Shown: piece after piece, positions 9,509 through 16,495 of the stretch
How positions within the stretch are numbered: the stretch's first letter is position 1
Layout of the letters: each line of letters begins with the position of its first letter
From: Verrucomicrobiaceae bacterium
GTDB taxonomy: Bacteria; Verrucomicrobiota; Verrucomicrobiia; Verrucomicrobiales; DEV007
Direction: 5' to 3'
Assembly: GCA_009936795.1 (NCBI GenBank)
Contig: JAACDM010000081.1
Span: 1 to 38,198, forward strand
DNA: 38,198 nt
The notes under the pieces: generated by a model
Databases searched by the model: none
What the model was told of the DNA's origin: nothing
The model's input: only the letters and a program-made list of their open reading frames with translations
Translations under genes and position numbers: made by a program

Positions 9509-10321
9509 TCATAAGGTCTTGTGCTTGTCCAGCTCGTGCTGGCGGACAAGGTGGAAGACCATCCCGCCGGGAGAGGCTTTTAAGGAAGCCGGGCGTTTCT
9601 GGCCAGGATTGCGCATGGATAGCGTTAGCTTATCGCCATCCAATTCGTAGACGCTGTAGCCAAGCGTGTCTTGGCGGCGGAAATCGATATGCTTTGGCTC
9701 AGCCTCGGTATTCATCTGAGCGAGGTCTGCCATCTTGGCGCGTGCTGGTTGGTCGCCTAACTGACCCATGAAGAGAGCGTCACGCGTGAACTCGATCGCG
9801 GCACCTGGTTGTTTGCGTGGGCCCGTGCCGCCATCCACTTCTTTGATCACCCAGATACCAATCAGTTCATGCTCGCCGAGATCGACGGCAGGCTCTTCCA
9901 TCGCTTTGTCCGTGAAGCCGCCGACGGTAGTTCGTGTATCGGCGTCAGCGTAAATCCAGTCGGAGATCTTGCCCTTGGCCACCTTGTAATCATCTCCTCG
10001 CTTCACCTTGGTGATGACGTGAGGCTGATTGCTGATCTTTCCCACACAGTGACCGTCTTTGAATGTCACATCAGAAATCCAGAGATGCTCCACATGGTCT
10101 CCCTCCGTCACAGCCGCTTTGACGGCAAACATTGGGAAGCGTTTCTTGTTGTTGGACTTCAGGGCTCCAAGAAATTCGTCGATGCGGGAGCGAGCCTCGG
10201 CGATCGCAGCATCCATGCGCTCGTCCTCGCTCAGAGCGGGTGTGGGCGGGTCCTCGGCCAAAGCCCTACCCATGATGAAGATAGTGAGTATCGGAGCACA
10301 GAGAAGACGGGGCAGGTTCAT
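9509..10321 (-). CDS. Exported DUF2314 protein fused to a TIGR03067-like lipocalin domain
   Basis: The 270-residue product has an N-terminal signal peptide (MNLPRLLCAPILTIFIMGRALA). Residues ~38-140 resemble DUF2314: FPMFAVKAAVTEGDHVEHLW, then a G-x-I-x-N-x-P segment and ISDWIYADADTRTTVGGFT. After a short linker, residues ~145-262 look like the TIGR03067 beta-barrel domain common in Planctomycetes and Verrucomicrobia (LIGIWVIKEVDGG, then YELDGDKLTLSMR near the end). Neither domain has an established biochemical role; both occur in exported proteins of unknown function. The gene lies 65 bases downstream of the histidine kinase gene on the same strand and could share its transcript. Domain calls are by pattern recognition only. 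Confidence 0.75.
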   Translation of the reverse strand: MNLPRLLCAPILTIFIMGRALAEDPPTPALSEDERMDAAIAEARSRIDEFLGALKSNNKKRFPMFAVKAAVTEGDHVEHLWISDVTFKDGHCVGKISNQPHVITKVKRGDDYKVAKGKISDWIYADADTRTTVGGFTDKAMEEPAVDLGEHELIGIWVIKEVDGGTGPRKQPGAAIEFTRDALFMGQLGDQPARAKMADLAQMNTEAEPKHIDFRRQDTLGYSVYELDGDKLTLSMRNPGQKRPASLKASPGGMVFHLVRQHELDKHKTL

Positions 10322-10386
10322 AGGTTAATTTGTCCAGCATCCTGGGCCAGGTCAACCCAGTCCACGGCCGAGCGTTTGCGTTCACT

Positions 10387-11997
10387 TCAGACCGTGTGAA
10401 AGAGCATCGCCTCTTCCACAACGTCCCCAAGGGCTTTCAGAGCGAACGGCTTCGGTAGAATACTGGCGAAGCCCTTGGCTTGATATTCTACCAATGAGTC
10501 CTTGTCCAACGAGCCACTCGTCGCAATGCCAACGATGTGAGGTGTGAGACTACGGAGTTCACGGAAAGTATCTTCGCCATTCATGCCGCCTGGAAGTGTC
10601 AGGTCGATGAGTGCTAGATCAAAGGCGTCACCAGCTTGCCAGGCATCTCGGTAGGTATCAATGGCTGAGTTCCCGTCCGCAGTACAGACGACAACGTGGC
10701 CGATCTGTTCGAGATACATCTGTGCAATCTTGCTGATTCCGGCTTGGTCTTCGACCACAAGGATTTTGAGATGCGCTAGAGAGGGTGGTTTGAGGGCAGC
10801 GCCTTCAGCAGCGGTTGGAGGTGTTTGTGGGTTGCCGGAAATCTCGGCAAAGGCTTCGGGCACAGCAGGGAGGTAGATGACAAATTCACTTCCCCGGTTG
10901 GGCTCTGAGTGGACATCGATGTAGCCATTGTGGCCGGACACAATCTGAGCACACGTGGCTAGACCCAGGCCACTACCGGAGGGCTTTGTAGTGTAGAGGG
11001 ATTCGAAGATGTGCTTGCGGTCCTCTTCAGGAATGCCCACCCCGCGATCACGCACGGTTAGCGTTACATAGCTACCCGGAGGCAATCCCAGCGGCGAGGC
11101 CTCATCGACAGGGACATTGTCTGCCATGAGGGCAATGGTTCCTCCGCTCGGCATTGCCTGCTGAGCGTTTACAAGGAGATTGTTGATGACCTGCACGATC
11201 TCGATGCTATCGGCAAGAATCGGCCAAATGTTAGGATTGATGATACGCTTGCAGGTGACATTTGATCCCAAGCCAGTGATCGCGACGGCTTGATGGAGGA
11301 CGTCGTGGACGGCACATGGTCGCTTGGTTGAGCGGCGTCCTTTGGCGTAGTTGAGCAGGCGTTGGCAAAGTGCGCTTGTGGTCATGGCGGCTTCAAGCGC
11401 TTGCTCAAGGGCATCGTGAACTGAAGAACCAGCTTTCGTTCCCGGCATGGCGACTTCCAAGTGGCCACGGATTGTCGTGAGGGAGTTGTTGAAATCGTGA
11501 ACGATGCCTTTGGCGATATGAGCTATGGTGTCTGCTTTGCTGAGCTCGAAAGCATGGCCCTCTGGAATGGTCTCATTTGGGTCATCTGAAGACTCCGCAG
11601 GCTGATCCAAGGACGAGCGCCAGCGCAAGGTTGCTGTATGGTCAGCCTCGCGATTCTCGCCACCTGCGCGAGAGGAAATTTCCCATTCGGCCTCCACCAG
11701 GTCGCCAGCCAACGTTCGCATTGTATAGACACCGTGGAAGGCAAGCTGTGGGTCTGATTTTAGCCAGTCTTCCCGAAACCGGTCTCGTTCTTCTTTTAGA
11801 AAGAGTTCGCTCAGGGCCACCCCCTCAAGGCGAGCGGGCTCAAGCTTCAACTGAGACTCGAGAGCGCGGTTGGCGAAAACGATTCGCAACTGATCAAAGT
11901 TGTCGATACCTCCCTGTAGGATGCAGATACCTTCCTGAATCTGATCAATCGCAAGCCGCCAGTGGTAGTTCAACGCCTGCAGTTCTTCTGTAGTCAT
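10387..11997 (-). CDS. Hybrid histidine kinase: PAS - HisKA/HATPase - receiver
   Basis: A 536-residue cytoplasmic protein with no signal peptide or membrane segment. An N-terminal PAS-like sensor occupies ~8-125. The phosphoacceptor helix carries GIVHDFNNSLTTIRGH, with the likely autophosphorylated His167. The ATPase domain shows an N box (INNLLVNAQQAM, ~271-282), G1 (DRGVGI, 317-322) and G2 (GSGLGLA, 341-347). A Pro-rich linker leads to a C-terminal receiver (~410-530) with the acidic pair E416-D417, phosphoacceptor Asp465 (LALIDLTLPG) and Lys516 (LPKPF). The HDFNN H box is typical of PAS-type kinases that act with NtrC-like or stand-alone partners. No DNA-binding response regulator lies nearby, so its output partner is elsewhere. 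It is transcribed divergently from rpmI across a 232-base AT-rich gap. Confidence 0.92.
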   Translation of the reverse strand: MTTEELQALNYHWRLAIDQIQEGICILQGGIDNFDQLRIVFANRALESQLKLEPARLEGVALSELFLKEERDRFREDWLKSDPQLAFHGVYTMRTLAGDLVEAEWEISSRAGGENREADHTATLRWRSSLDQPAESSDDPNETIPEGHAFELSKADTIAHIAKGIVHDFNNSLTTIRGHLEVAMPGTKAGSSVHDALEQALEAAMTTSALCQRLLNYAKGRRSTKRPCAVHDVLHQAVAITGLGSNVTCKRIINPNIWPILADSIEIVQVINNLLVNAQQAMPSGGTIALMADNVPVDEASPLGLPPGSYVTLTVRDRGVGIPEEDRKHIFESLYTTKPSGSGLGLATCAQIVSGHNGYIDVHSEPNRGSEFVIYLPAVPEAFAEISGNPQTPPTAAEGAALKPPSLAHLKILVVEDQAGISKIAQMYLEQIGHVVVCTADGNSAIDTYRDAWQAGDAFDLALIDLTLPGGMNGEDTFRELRSLTPHIVGIATSGSLDKDSLVEYQAKGFASILPKPFALKALGDVVEEAMLFHTV

Positions 11998-12069
11998 AGG
12001 ATTCGTGTCACAGGAAGGGAATGATGCGACTAAGTTAAGAAAGCTTAATGTTTAAGAAGTCTTAGAAGA

Positions 12070-12099
12070 TTCTCAATATTAAAAGATTAAATTTGAGAA
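12070..12099. promoter_or_regulatory. AT-rich inverted repeats in the kinase / rpmI divergent region
   Basis: The gap 11998-12229 is notably AT-rich at its kinase-proximal end. It holds a 7-bp inverted repeat, TTCTCAA (12070-12076) and TTGAGAA (12093-12099), and just before it a cluster of TTAAG/CTTAA repeats (about 12034-12062). This could be an operator or promoter zone for the kinase gene. I cannot assign convincing -35/-10 boxes for either direction. Confidence 0.25.
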
Positions 12100-12229
12100 G
12101 ATGATCAGTCGATTGCTAACAATTGTAGTGGTCTCTGGAAATTCGCTCCCTATGCCCAGATGGCACCGCTGGGTATTCAGGTCAAAAACTGATTGCCAAG
12201 GGTGTATTTGACGATAGTTTCGCCGTCCC

Positions 12230-12439
12230 ATGGCCAAAGGCACTTCTAAAGCAAAGACGAGAAAGGCAGTCGCGAAACGTTTTAAAGTGACTGGTACTGG
12301 CAAGGTTCTACGCCGCAAACAGGGCAAACGTCACTTGATGCGTGTGAAGAATCGTAAGCGTAGCCGCAATCTCGGTAAGGTGACGTTGGTCGCCGATGCG
12401 AACCTCAAGGCCGTGAAGGCCAACATGCCTTTCGCGTAG
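12230..12439 (+). CDS. rpmI: 50S ribosomal protein L35
   Basis: A 69-residue highly basic protein (MAKGTSKAKTRKAVAKRF start, VLRRKQGKRHL centre) of normal L35 length. L35 is a small structural protein of the large ribosomal subunit and is normally encoded just before rplT, as here. No infC lies upstream; the preceding gene is a divergent histidine kinase, so this gene probably heads the transcript. The stop is TAG. There is no purine-rich ribosome-binding site in front of the ATG. Confidence 0.97.
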   Translation: MAKGTSKAKTRKAVAKRFKVTGTGKVLRRKQGKRHLMRVKNRKRSRNLGKVTLVADANLKAVKANMPFA

Positions 12440-12463
12440 AGAATTCTGAACACTTTCCACAGC

Positions 12464-12559
12464 TGCCCTCGGGTGGCACCCATCAAGGCATCTACCTCGC
12501 TCTGGCGGGGACACCGAACAGACGAGTTGCCTGGTGATTTCGGAATAACGGTCTGTTCG
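12464..12559 (+). promoter_or_regulatory. Structured rplT leader, candidate L20 autoregulatory element
   Basis: The 133 bases between rpmI and rplT can fold into several stems: TGCC/GGCA (12464-12467 / 12475-12478), a 6-bp stem with a TCTG loop (12495-12500 / 12505-12510, one G-U) and a perfect 9-bp long-range stem CGAACAGAC / GTCTGTTCG (12515-12523 / 12551-12559) ending 13 bases before the rplT ATG. In E. coli and Firmicutes, L20 represses its own operon by binding an mRNA mimic of its 23S rRNA site. The position suggests an analogous control here; the structure is not one I recognise. Confidence 0.4.
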
Positions 12560-12572
12560 ACACCTACTAATC

Positions 12573-12947
12573 ATGCCTAGAGCAACTAATTCACCAGCCA
12601 GCCGAAAGCGTCGGAAACGCATGCTTCTGAAAGCGAAGGGTTTCCGCGGATTCCGTTCGAAGTTGTACCGCTACGCCAAAGACGCCGTCTATAAAGCGCA
12701 GCAACACGCCTACCGTGACCGCAAGGTTCGTAAGCGCGAGTTTCGCGGTCTTTGGATCCAGCGGATTAACGCCGGTACCCGGGCCCATGGCTTGAGCTAC
12801 AGTCGATTTATGGAAGGTCTAAAAGCGGCTAGTATTGAGTTGGATCGCAAAGTGCTCTCCGACATGGCCATCCGAGATGAAGGTGCTTTCAACGTTCTCG
12901 TTGAGACTGCGAAGGAAGCTCTCGAGAAGAAGAAGGCTGCCAGTTAG
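12573..12947 (+). CDS. rplT: 50S ribosomal protein L20
   Basis: A 124-residue basic protein with the L20 signature blocks ([20 protein letters not shown], then [16 protein letters not shown] and GLSYSRFM). L20 binds 23S rRNA early in 50S assembly and commonly represses its own operon. The length is normal for the family. It follows rpmI after 133 structured bases, ends in TAG, and is followed by a strong hairpin before pheS. Confidence 0.97.
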   Translation: MPRATNSPASRKRRKRMLLKAKGFRGFRSKLYRYAKDAVYKAQQHAYRDRKVRKREFRGLWIQRINAGTRAHGLSYSRFMEGLKAASIELDRKVLSDMAIRDEGAFNVLVETAKEALEKKKAAS

Positions 12948-12975
12948 TCAGGTTCTCCTGCGAATTTCTAATTTC

Positions 12976-13018
12976 AATGGCCGCGACGCATTGCCGTTTC
13001 GCGGCCATTGCTATTTTT
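12976..13018 (+). terminator. Intrinsic terminator / possible attenuator between rplT and pheS
   Basis: A perfect 11-bp GC-rich stem, AATGGCCGCGA / TCGCGGCCATT (12976-12986 / 12999-13009), has a 12-base loop and is followed at 13014-13018 by five T residues. This is a canonical Rho-independent terminator. Only 31 bases separate the T-run from the pheS ATG, which leaves little room for a separate pheS promoter. Conditional readthrough (attenuation) of the rplT transcript into pheST is therefore plausible; E. coli has its pheM attenuator at the same place. Confidence 0.85.
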
Positions 13019-13049
13019 ACCTTACACACTCACTTTCGTTTTTTAAAAC

Positions 13050-14072
13050 ATGATTGCTCAGCTCGATGCCATCCATCAAGACGCGCAAGCTGCTATCGAG
13101 GATGCCTGCGATGAAGCCGCGCTCGAAGAGTTTCGTATCCGTTTCCTCGGCAAGAAAGGTGCCCTTACCCAAGCAGCCTCAGGAATGCGTGACGTGTCCA
13201 AAGAGGACAAGCCTGCCGTGGGGCAGAAGCTTAATGAAGTCCGCCAAGCACTGACGAGGTTTGTCGAGGCGCGTTCTGCCCAACTCCTTGCTTTGAAAGA
13301 TGCGGAAGCGGCCAAGGGGATCGATGTGACGTTGCCGGGGCGTCGCCCGCAACAAGCGGCTTTTCATCCGCTGACCCAAGTCATGCACCGTGGTATCAGC
13401 GCCCTTCGGCAAATGGGATTCACCTTGGCGGCAGGACCTGAAGTGGAGACAGAGTTCCATTGCTTTGATGCACTGAACACGCCCGAAGATCATCCTGCCC
13501 GCAATGAGAAGGACACCTTCTACTTCGCTGATGGTCATCTACTGCGGACGCACACCTCTTCTGTGCAGGTTCGCACCATGGAGACCACGAAGCCGCCCGT
13601 GCGCATCATAGCGCCGGGCAGTGCTTACCGCCGTGATGAGATCGATTCCACCCACCTCAGTGTCTTTAGTCAAATGGAAGGGCTGTATGTTGCTGAAGAT
13701 GTCAGTCTTGGGGACTTAAAGGGAACGTTAGAGCGACTCTTCCGCGCGATCTTTGGTCCCAAGACGCCCGTGCGGTTTCGGCCGCACTTCTTTCCTTTCA
13801 CGGAGCCTAGCTTCGAGATCGACATCAAACTCCAGCCGAAAGGTCAAGATCCGCGCTGGATCGAAATTGCCGGGTGCGGCATGGTCGACCCCAATGTCTT
13901 CCGCCAAATCTGCGAATCGCGTGGGGATGATGTCTATGATCCTGACAAAGTAACTGGATTTGCTTTTGGTCTCGGATTGGAACGTCTCGCCATGATCATG
14001 TGGGGCATTCCTGACATCAGGCTGCTCATCGAGAATGATCAACGCTTCCTCCGTCAATTTGCATCTGCTTAA
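13050..14072 (+). CDS. pheS: Phenylalanyl-tRNA synthetase alpha subunit
   Basis: A 340-residue class II synthetase subunit of normal length. An N-terminal coiled-coil arm (~1-85) contacts tRNA-Phe. The catalytic core carries motif 2 (GSAYRRDEIDSTH near 192), the Phe-binding region (FFPFTEPSFE) and motif 3 (GLGLERLAMI near 313). It activates Phe with ATP and charges tRNA-Phe as an alpha2-beta2 enzyme with PheT, whose gene starts 10 bases later. The start is the ATG at 13050; it has no Shine-Dalgarno and is preceded by an A/T-rich run. Confidence 0.97.
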   Translation: MIAQLDAIHQDAQAAIEDACDEAALEEFRIRFLGKKGALTQAASGMRDVSKEDKPAVGQKLNEVRQALTRFVEARSAQLLALKDAEAAKGIDVTLPGRRPQQAAFHPLTQVMHRGISALRQMGFTLAAGPEVETEFHCFDALNTPEDHPARNEKDTFYFADGHLLRTHTSSVQVRTMETTKPPVRIIAPGSAYRRDEIDSTHLSVFSQMEGLYVAEDVSLGDLKGTLERLFRAIFGPKTPVRFRPHFFPFTEPSFEIDIKLQPKGQDPRWIEIAGCGMVDPNVFRQICESRGDDVYDPDKVTGFAFGLGLERLAMIMWGIPDIRLLIENDQRFLRQFASA

Positions 14073-14081
14073 CCGTTAGTC

Positions 14082-16169
14082 ATGAATACCTCTCTCAATT
14101 GGCTCCAAGATCATATCGATCTTTCTGACTACTCAACTGACGCCCTTTCGGATCTCCTCACCTTTGCCGGTATCGAAGTGGAAGGCATCCAAGAACGTGG
14201 TGCCGGCGTCGATCACGTGGTTGTCGGTCAGATCAAGAGTTCGGATTCTCACCCTGGCGCAGACCGCTTGAGTGTCTGTCAGGTTGATGACGGCAGTGGC
14301 TCGCTCCGTCAGATCGTTTGTGGAGCCAAGAATTACAAGGTCAATGACAAGGTTCCCGTGGCTCTTCCGGGCGCCGTCTTGCCGGGCGATTTCAAAATCA
14401 AGGAAGGCAAGCTACGCGGTGTCGTTTCGAATGGCATGATGTGCAGTGGCCGTGAACTCCAACTCACAGACGACCATGAAGGCCTCCTTATTCTGAAGAC
14501 CGACGAGGCTACGGGGACTCCGATTGGTGAGCTGTTTGAATCGGACACCCTTCTGGAGCTTGAGATCACGCCGAATCGTCCCGATTGCCTGAGCCACTTG
14601 GGCATCGCGCGCGAACTAGCAGCCCTTGCCAAGCGCCCACTCAAAGGAGTTCCTCATTATGGTGCAAGCAGTGTGACGCAGCAGCCCGCCAAGACAGAGG
14701 AGATCACTTTGGAGGCGTCGGAGTCCTGTCCATTCTACACAGCTCGTCGGATCACCGGGGTGAAGGTCGGCCCAAGTCCGGACTGGCTCAAGGGCAAGCT
14801 TGAAGCCATCGGTTTGCGTCCTATCAATAACATCGTAGATATCACCAACTACGTCCTCTTCGAAATGGGGCAGCCCTTGCATGCGTTCGATGTGGCTAAG
14901 CTCGACGGTGGCATTTGCGTGCGTCTGGCCAATGATGGTGAGACCTTCCAGGCTCTGGATGGCAATGAATATGCCTTGCAGACGGACGACTTGGTCATCG
15001 CTGATCAATCGAAGGCGGTGGCCATCGGCGGCGTCATGGGCGGCGAAGATTCTGGGGTCACTGAAGGCACCACCGACGTGCTCTTGGAAAGTGCCTACTT
15101 CACGCCCAGCCACATTCGCCGTACATCGCGACGGTTAGACTTGAGCAGTGATTCAAGTTACCGCTTTGAGCGCGGGATCGATCCTGCCCAAACGATCGGA
15201 GCATCGGAACTCGCGAGCAAGCTCATTCTCGAACTCGCAGGTGGCAAGGCCGAAGACGTTCTGCTAGTTGCTGGCGAAGTGCCCGCGTCTCCATCGCCCG
15301 TGATGCTTGACCATGGACGGGCCCAGCGTTTGTTAGGCGTCGATCTCTCTGAAGACGAGATGGGCGAGATTCTTACGGGGCTTGGCTTGGAAAGTCAGGG
15401 CGCCGGTGCCTGGAAAGTGCCTAGCTTCAGAGGCGATCTCGAACGTCATGTGGATCTGGTAGAGGAAATTGCGCGTGTTTACGGCATCGATAAGATTCCT
15501 GCCCGTGAAGTGGCATTCTTTGCGGAGCCAAGCAAGGAAGACGCGCGTTATGATGCCCATCATCAGCTACGCCAGCGTCTGGTCGATCTAGGCTACGATG
15601 ATTGCCTCACGATCAAGCTCATTTCAGATGCGCAACTCGCGGACGATCTTTGTGCCTTGCGCCTCGGCAAGCAGAACCAAGCAGTGCCTCTTAAAAAGCC
15701 ACTCTCGCAAGATCACACGACCCTACGCCCAAGTGTCCTCCCGGGGTTGCTCGATGTGGCTGAACGAAATATTTGCCAAGGAGCGACAAGCCTCAAATTC
15801 TTCGAAATTGGCACCGTCTTCTCCAAGCACGAGAAGAGCCCGAAGGTGCTCGAATCGCAACAGCTCGGCATTGTGTTGTCTGGCGACATGACCAACGCGT
15901 CCTGGCACGGAGAAACGGCCCAAGCCGACATCTGTGATTTGATAGGACTCTGCGAAGCGCTCTTTGGCGGTGGCAAGCAAGCCGTGACCATGCGACGCCT
16001 GGAGCAAGAAAGCCTTCTTGTGGCAGCAGAGGTCTTGCTAGGCAAGTCGGTCATTGGCCGCCTTGGCCAAGTCGATCCTGCGCGTGCCCGTGAAATGGAT
16101 TGCCAAGGCCCGCTCTACGTTGCTGAGATCGATCTCGCAAAAGCGATCAAGCCGAGCCTATCGGCATAG
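14082..16169 (+). CDS. pheT: Phenylalanyl-tRNA synthetase beta subunit, stopped before its C-terminal domain
   Basis: The 695 codons cover the N-terminal EMAP/OB-like tRNA-binding domain (~40-150), the B3/4 editing domain (~200-390, ADQSKAVAIGGVMGGEDSGV), the B5 domain (~400-470) and the synthetase-like core (VEEIARVYGIDKIPAR onward). PheT is normally about 790-800 residues. Here TAG at 16167-16169 ends the frame, yet the missing anticodon-binding FDX-ACB domain continues in the same frame right after it. With the TAG read as sense, the total is 799 codons including the final stop. A CAG (Gln) to TAG change is the simplest origin. Either the base is wrong, the gene has just been inactivated, or the subunit is made as two chains. 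TAG is the ordinary stop of rpmI and rplT nearby, so general TAG recoding is unlikely. Confidence 0.93.
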   Translation: MNTSLNWLQDHIDLSDYSTDALSDLLTFAGIEVEGIQERGAGVDHVVVGQIKSSDSHPGADRLSVCQVDDGSGSLRQIVCGAKNYKVNDKVPVALPGAVLPGDFKIKEGKLRGVVSNGMMCSGRELQLTDDHEGLLILKTDEATGTPIGELFESDTLLELEITPNRPDCLSHLGIARELAALAKRPLKGVPHYGASSVTQQPAKTEEITLEASESCPFYTARRITGVKVGPSPDWLKGKLEAIGLRPINNIVDITNYVLFEMGQPLHAFDVAKLDGGICVRLANDGETFQALDGNEYALQTDDLVIADQSKAVAIGGVMGGEDSGVTEGTTDVLLESAYFTPSHIRRTSRRLDLSSDSSYRFERGIDPAQTIGASELASKLILELAGGKAEDVLLVAGEVPASPSPVMLDHGRAQRLLGVDLSEDEMGEILTGLGLESQGAGAWKVPSFRGDLERHVDLVEEIARVYGIDKIPAREVAFFAEPSKEDARYDAHHQLRQRLVDLGYDDCLTIKLISDAQLADDLCALRLGKQNQAVPLKKPLSQDHTTLRPSVLPGLLDVAERNICQGATSLKFFEIGTVFSKHEKSPKVLESQQLGIVLSGDMTNASWHGETAQADICDLIGLCEALFGGGKQAVTMRRLEQESLLVAAEVLLGKSVIGRLGQVDPARAREMDCQGPLYVAEIDLAKAIKPSLSA

Positions 16170-16172
16170 CCA

Positions 16173-16478
16173 GTGACGGATCTGCCCAAGTTCCCTGCCA
16201 TCACGCGAGACATTGCCCTCGAGGTGCCCTCCGACATGGAGAATGCGGAAGTGGCGAACTTCTTCAACAAGCAGAACGACGTTCTGCTAGTGGGCTTCAA
16301 GATGTTCGATCTCTTTGCAGATCCGACGGGAGAGAAACTCCCAGTCGATAGGAAGTCGGTGGCCTACACCCTCACGTATCGTTCAAACGACCGCACGTTG
16401 AAGTCGGAGGAAGTCGACAAAGCGCATGCCAAGGTGTTGGCCGCGTTGCCCAAGCTCGGGGACGTGAAACAACGCTAG
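16173..16478 (+). CDS. pheT: PheT C-terminal FDX-ACB domain, separated by an in-frame stop
   Basis: Opens three bases after the pheT TAG in the same frame, with an available GTG. It encodes PKFPAITRDIALEVP, the conserved beginning of the ferredoxin-fold anticodon-binding domain, and continues through GEKLPVDRKSVAYTLTYR and RTLKSEEVDKAHAKV to a normal C terminus. In bacterial PheRS this domain binds the anticodon stem-loop of tRNA-Phe. All family landmarks are intact and no further lesions are seen, so the domain was under selection until very recently or still is. Separate translation by stop-start coupling is conceivable, but no ribosome-binding site is visible. Confidence 0.8.
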   Translation: MTDLPKFPAITRDIALEVPSDMENAEVANFFNKQNDVLLVGFKMFDLFADPTGEKLPVDRKSVAYTLTYRSNDRTLKSEEVDKAHAKVLAALPKLGDVKQR

Positions 16479-16495
16479 TTGTCCTTGATCTGCTC

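Noticed and set aside
12948-13049. T-box riboswitch controlling pheST
   Set aside because: The gap is only ~100 bases and lacks the T-box sequence and a specifier stem; only a simple terminator hairpin is visible.
16167-16169. Genome-wide reassignment of TAG as a sense codon
   Set aside because: rpmI, rplT, the C-terminal pheT piece and CotH protein C all end at TAG with normal lengths, and the other broken genes use TGA and TAA.
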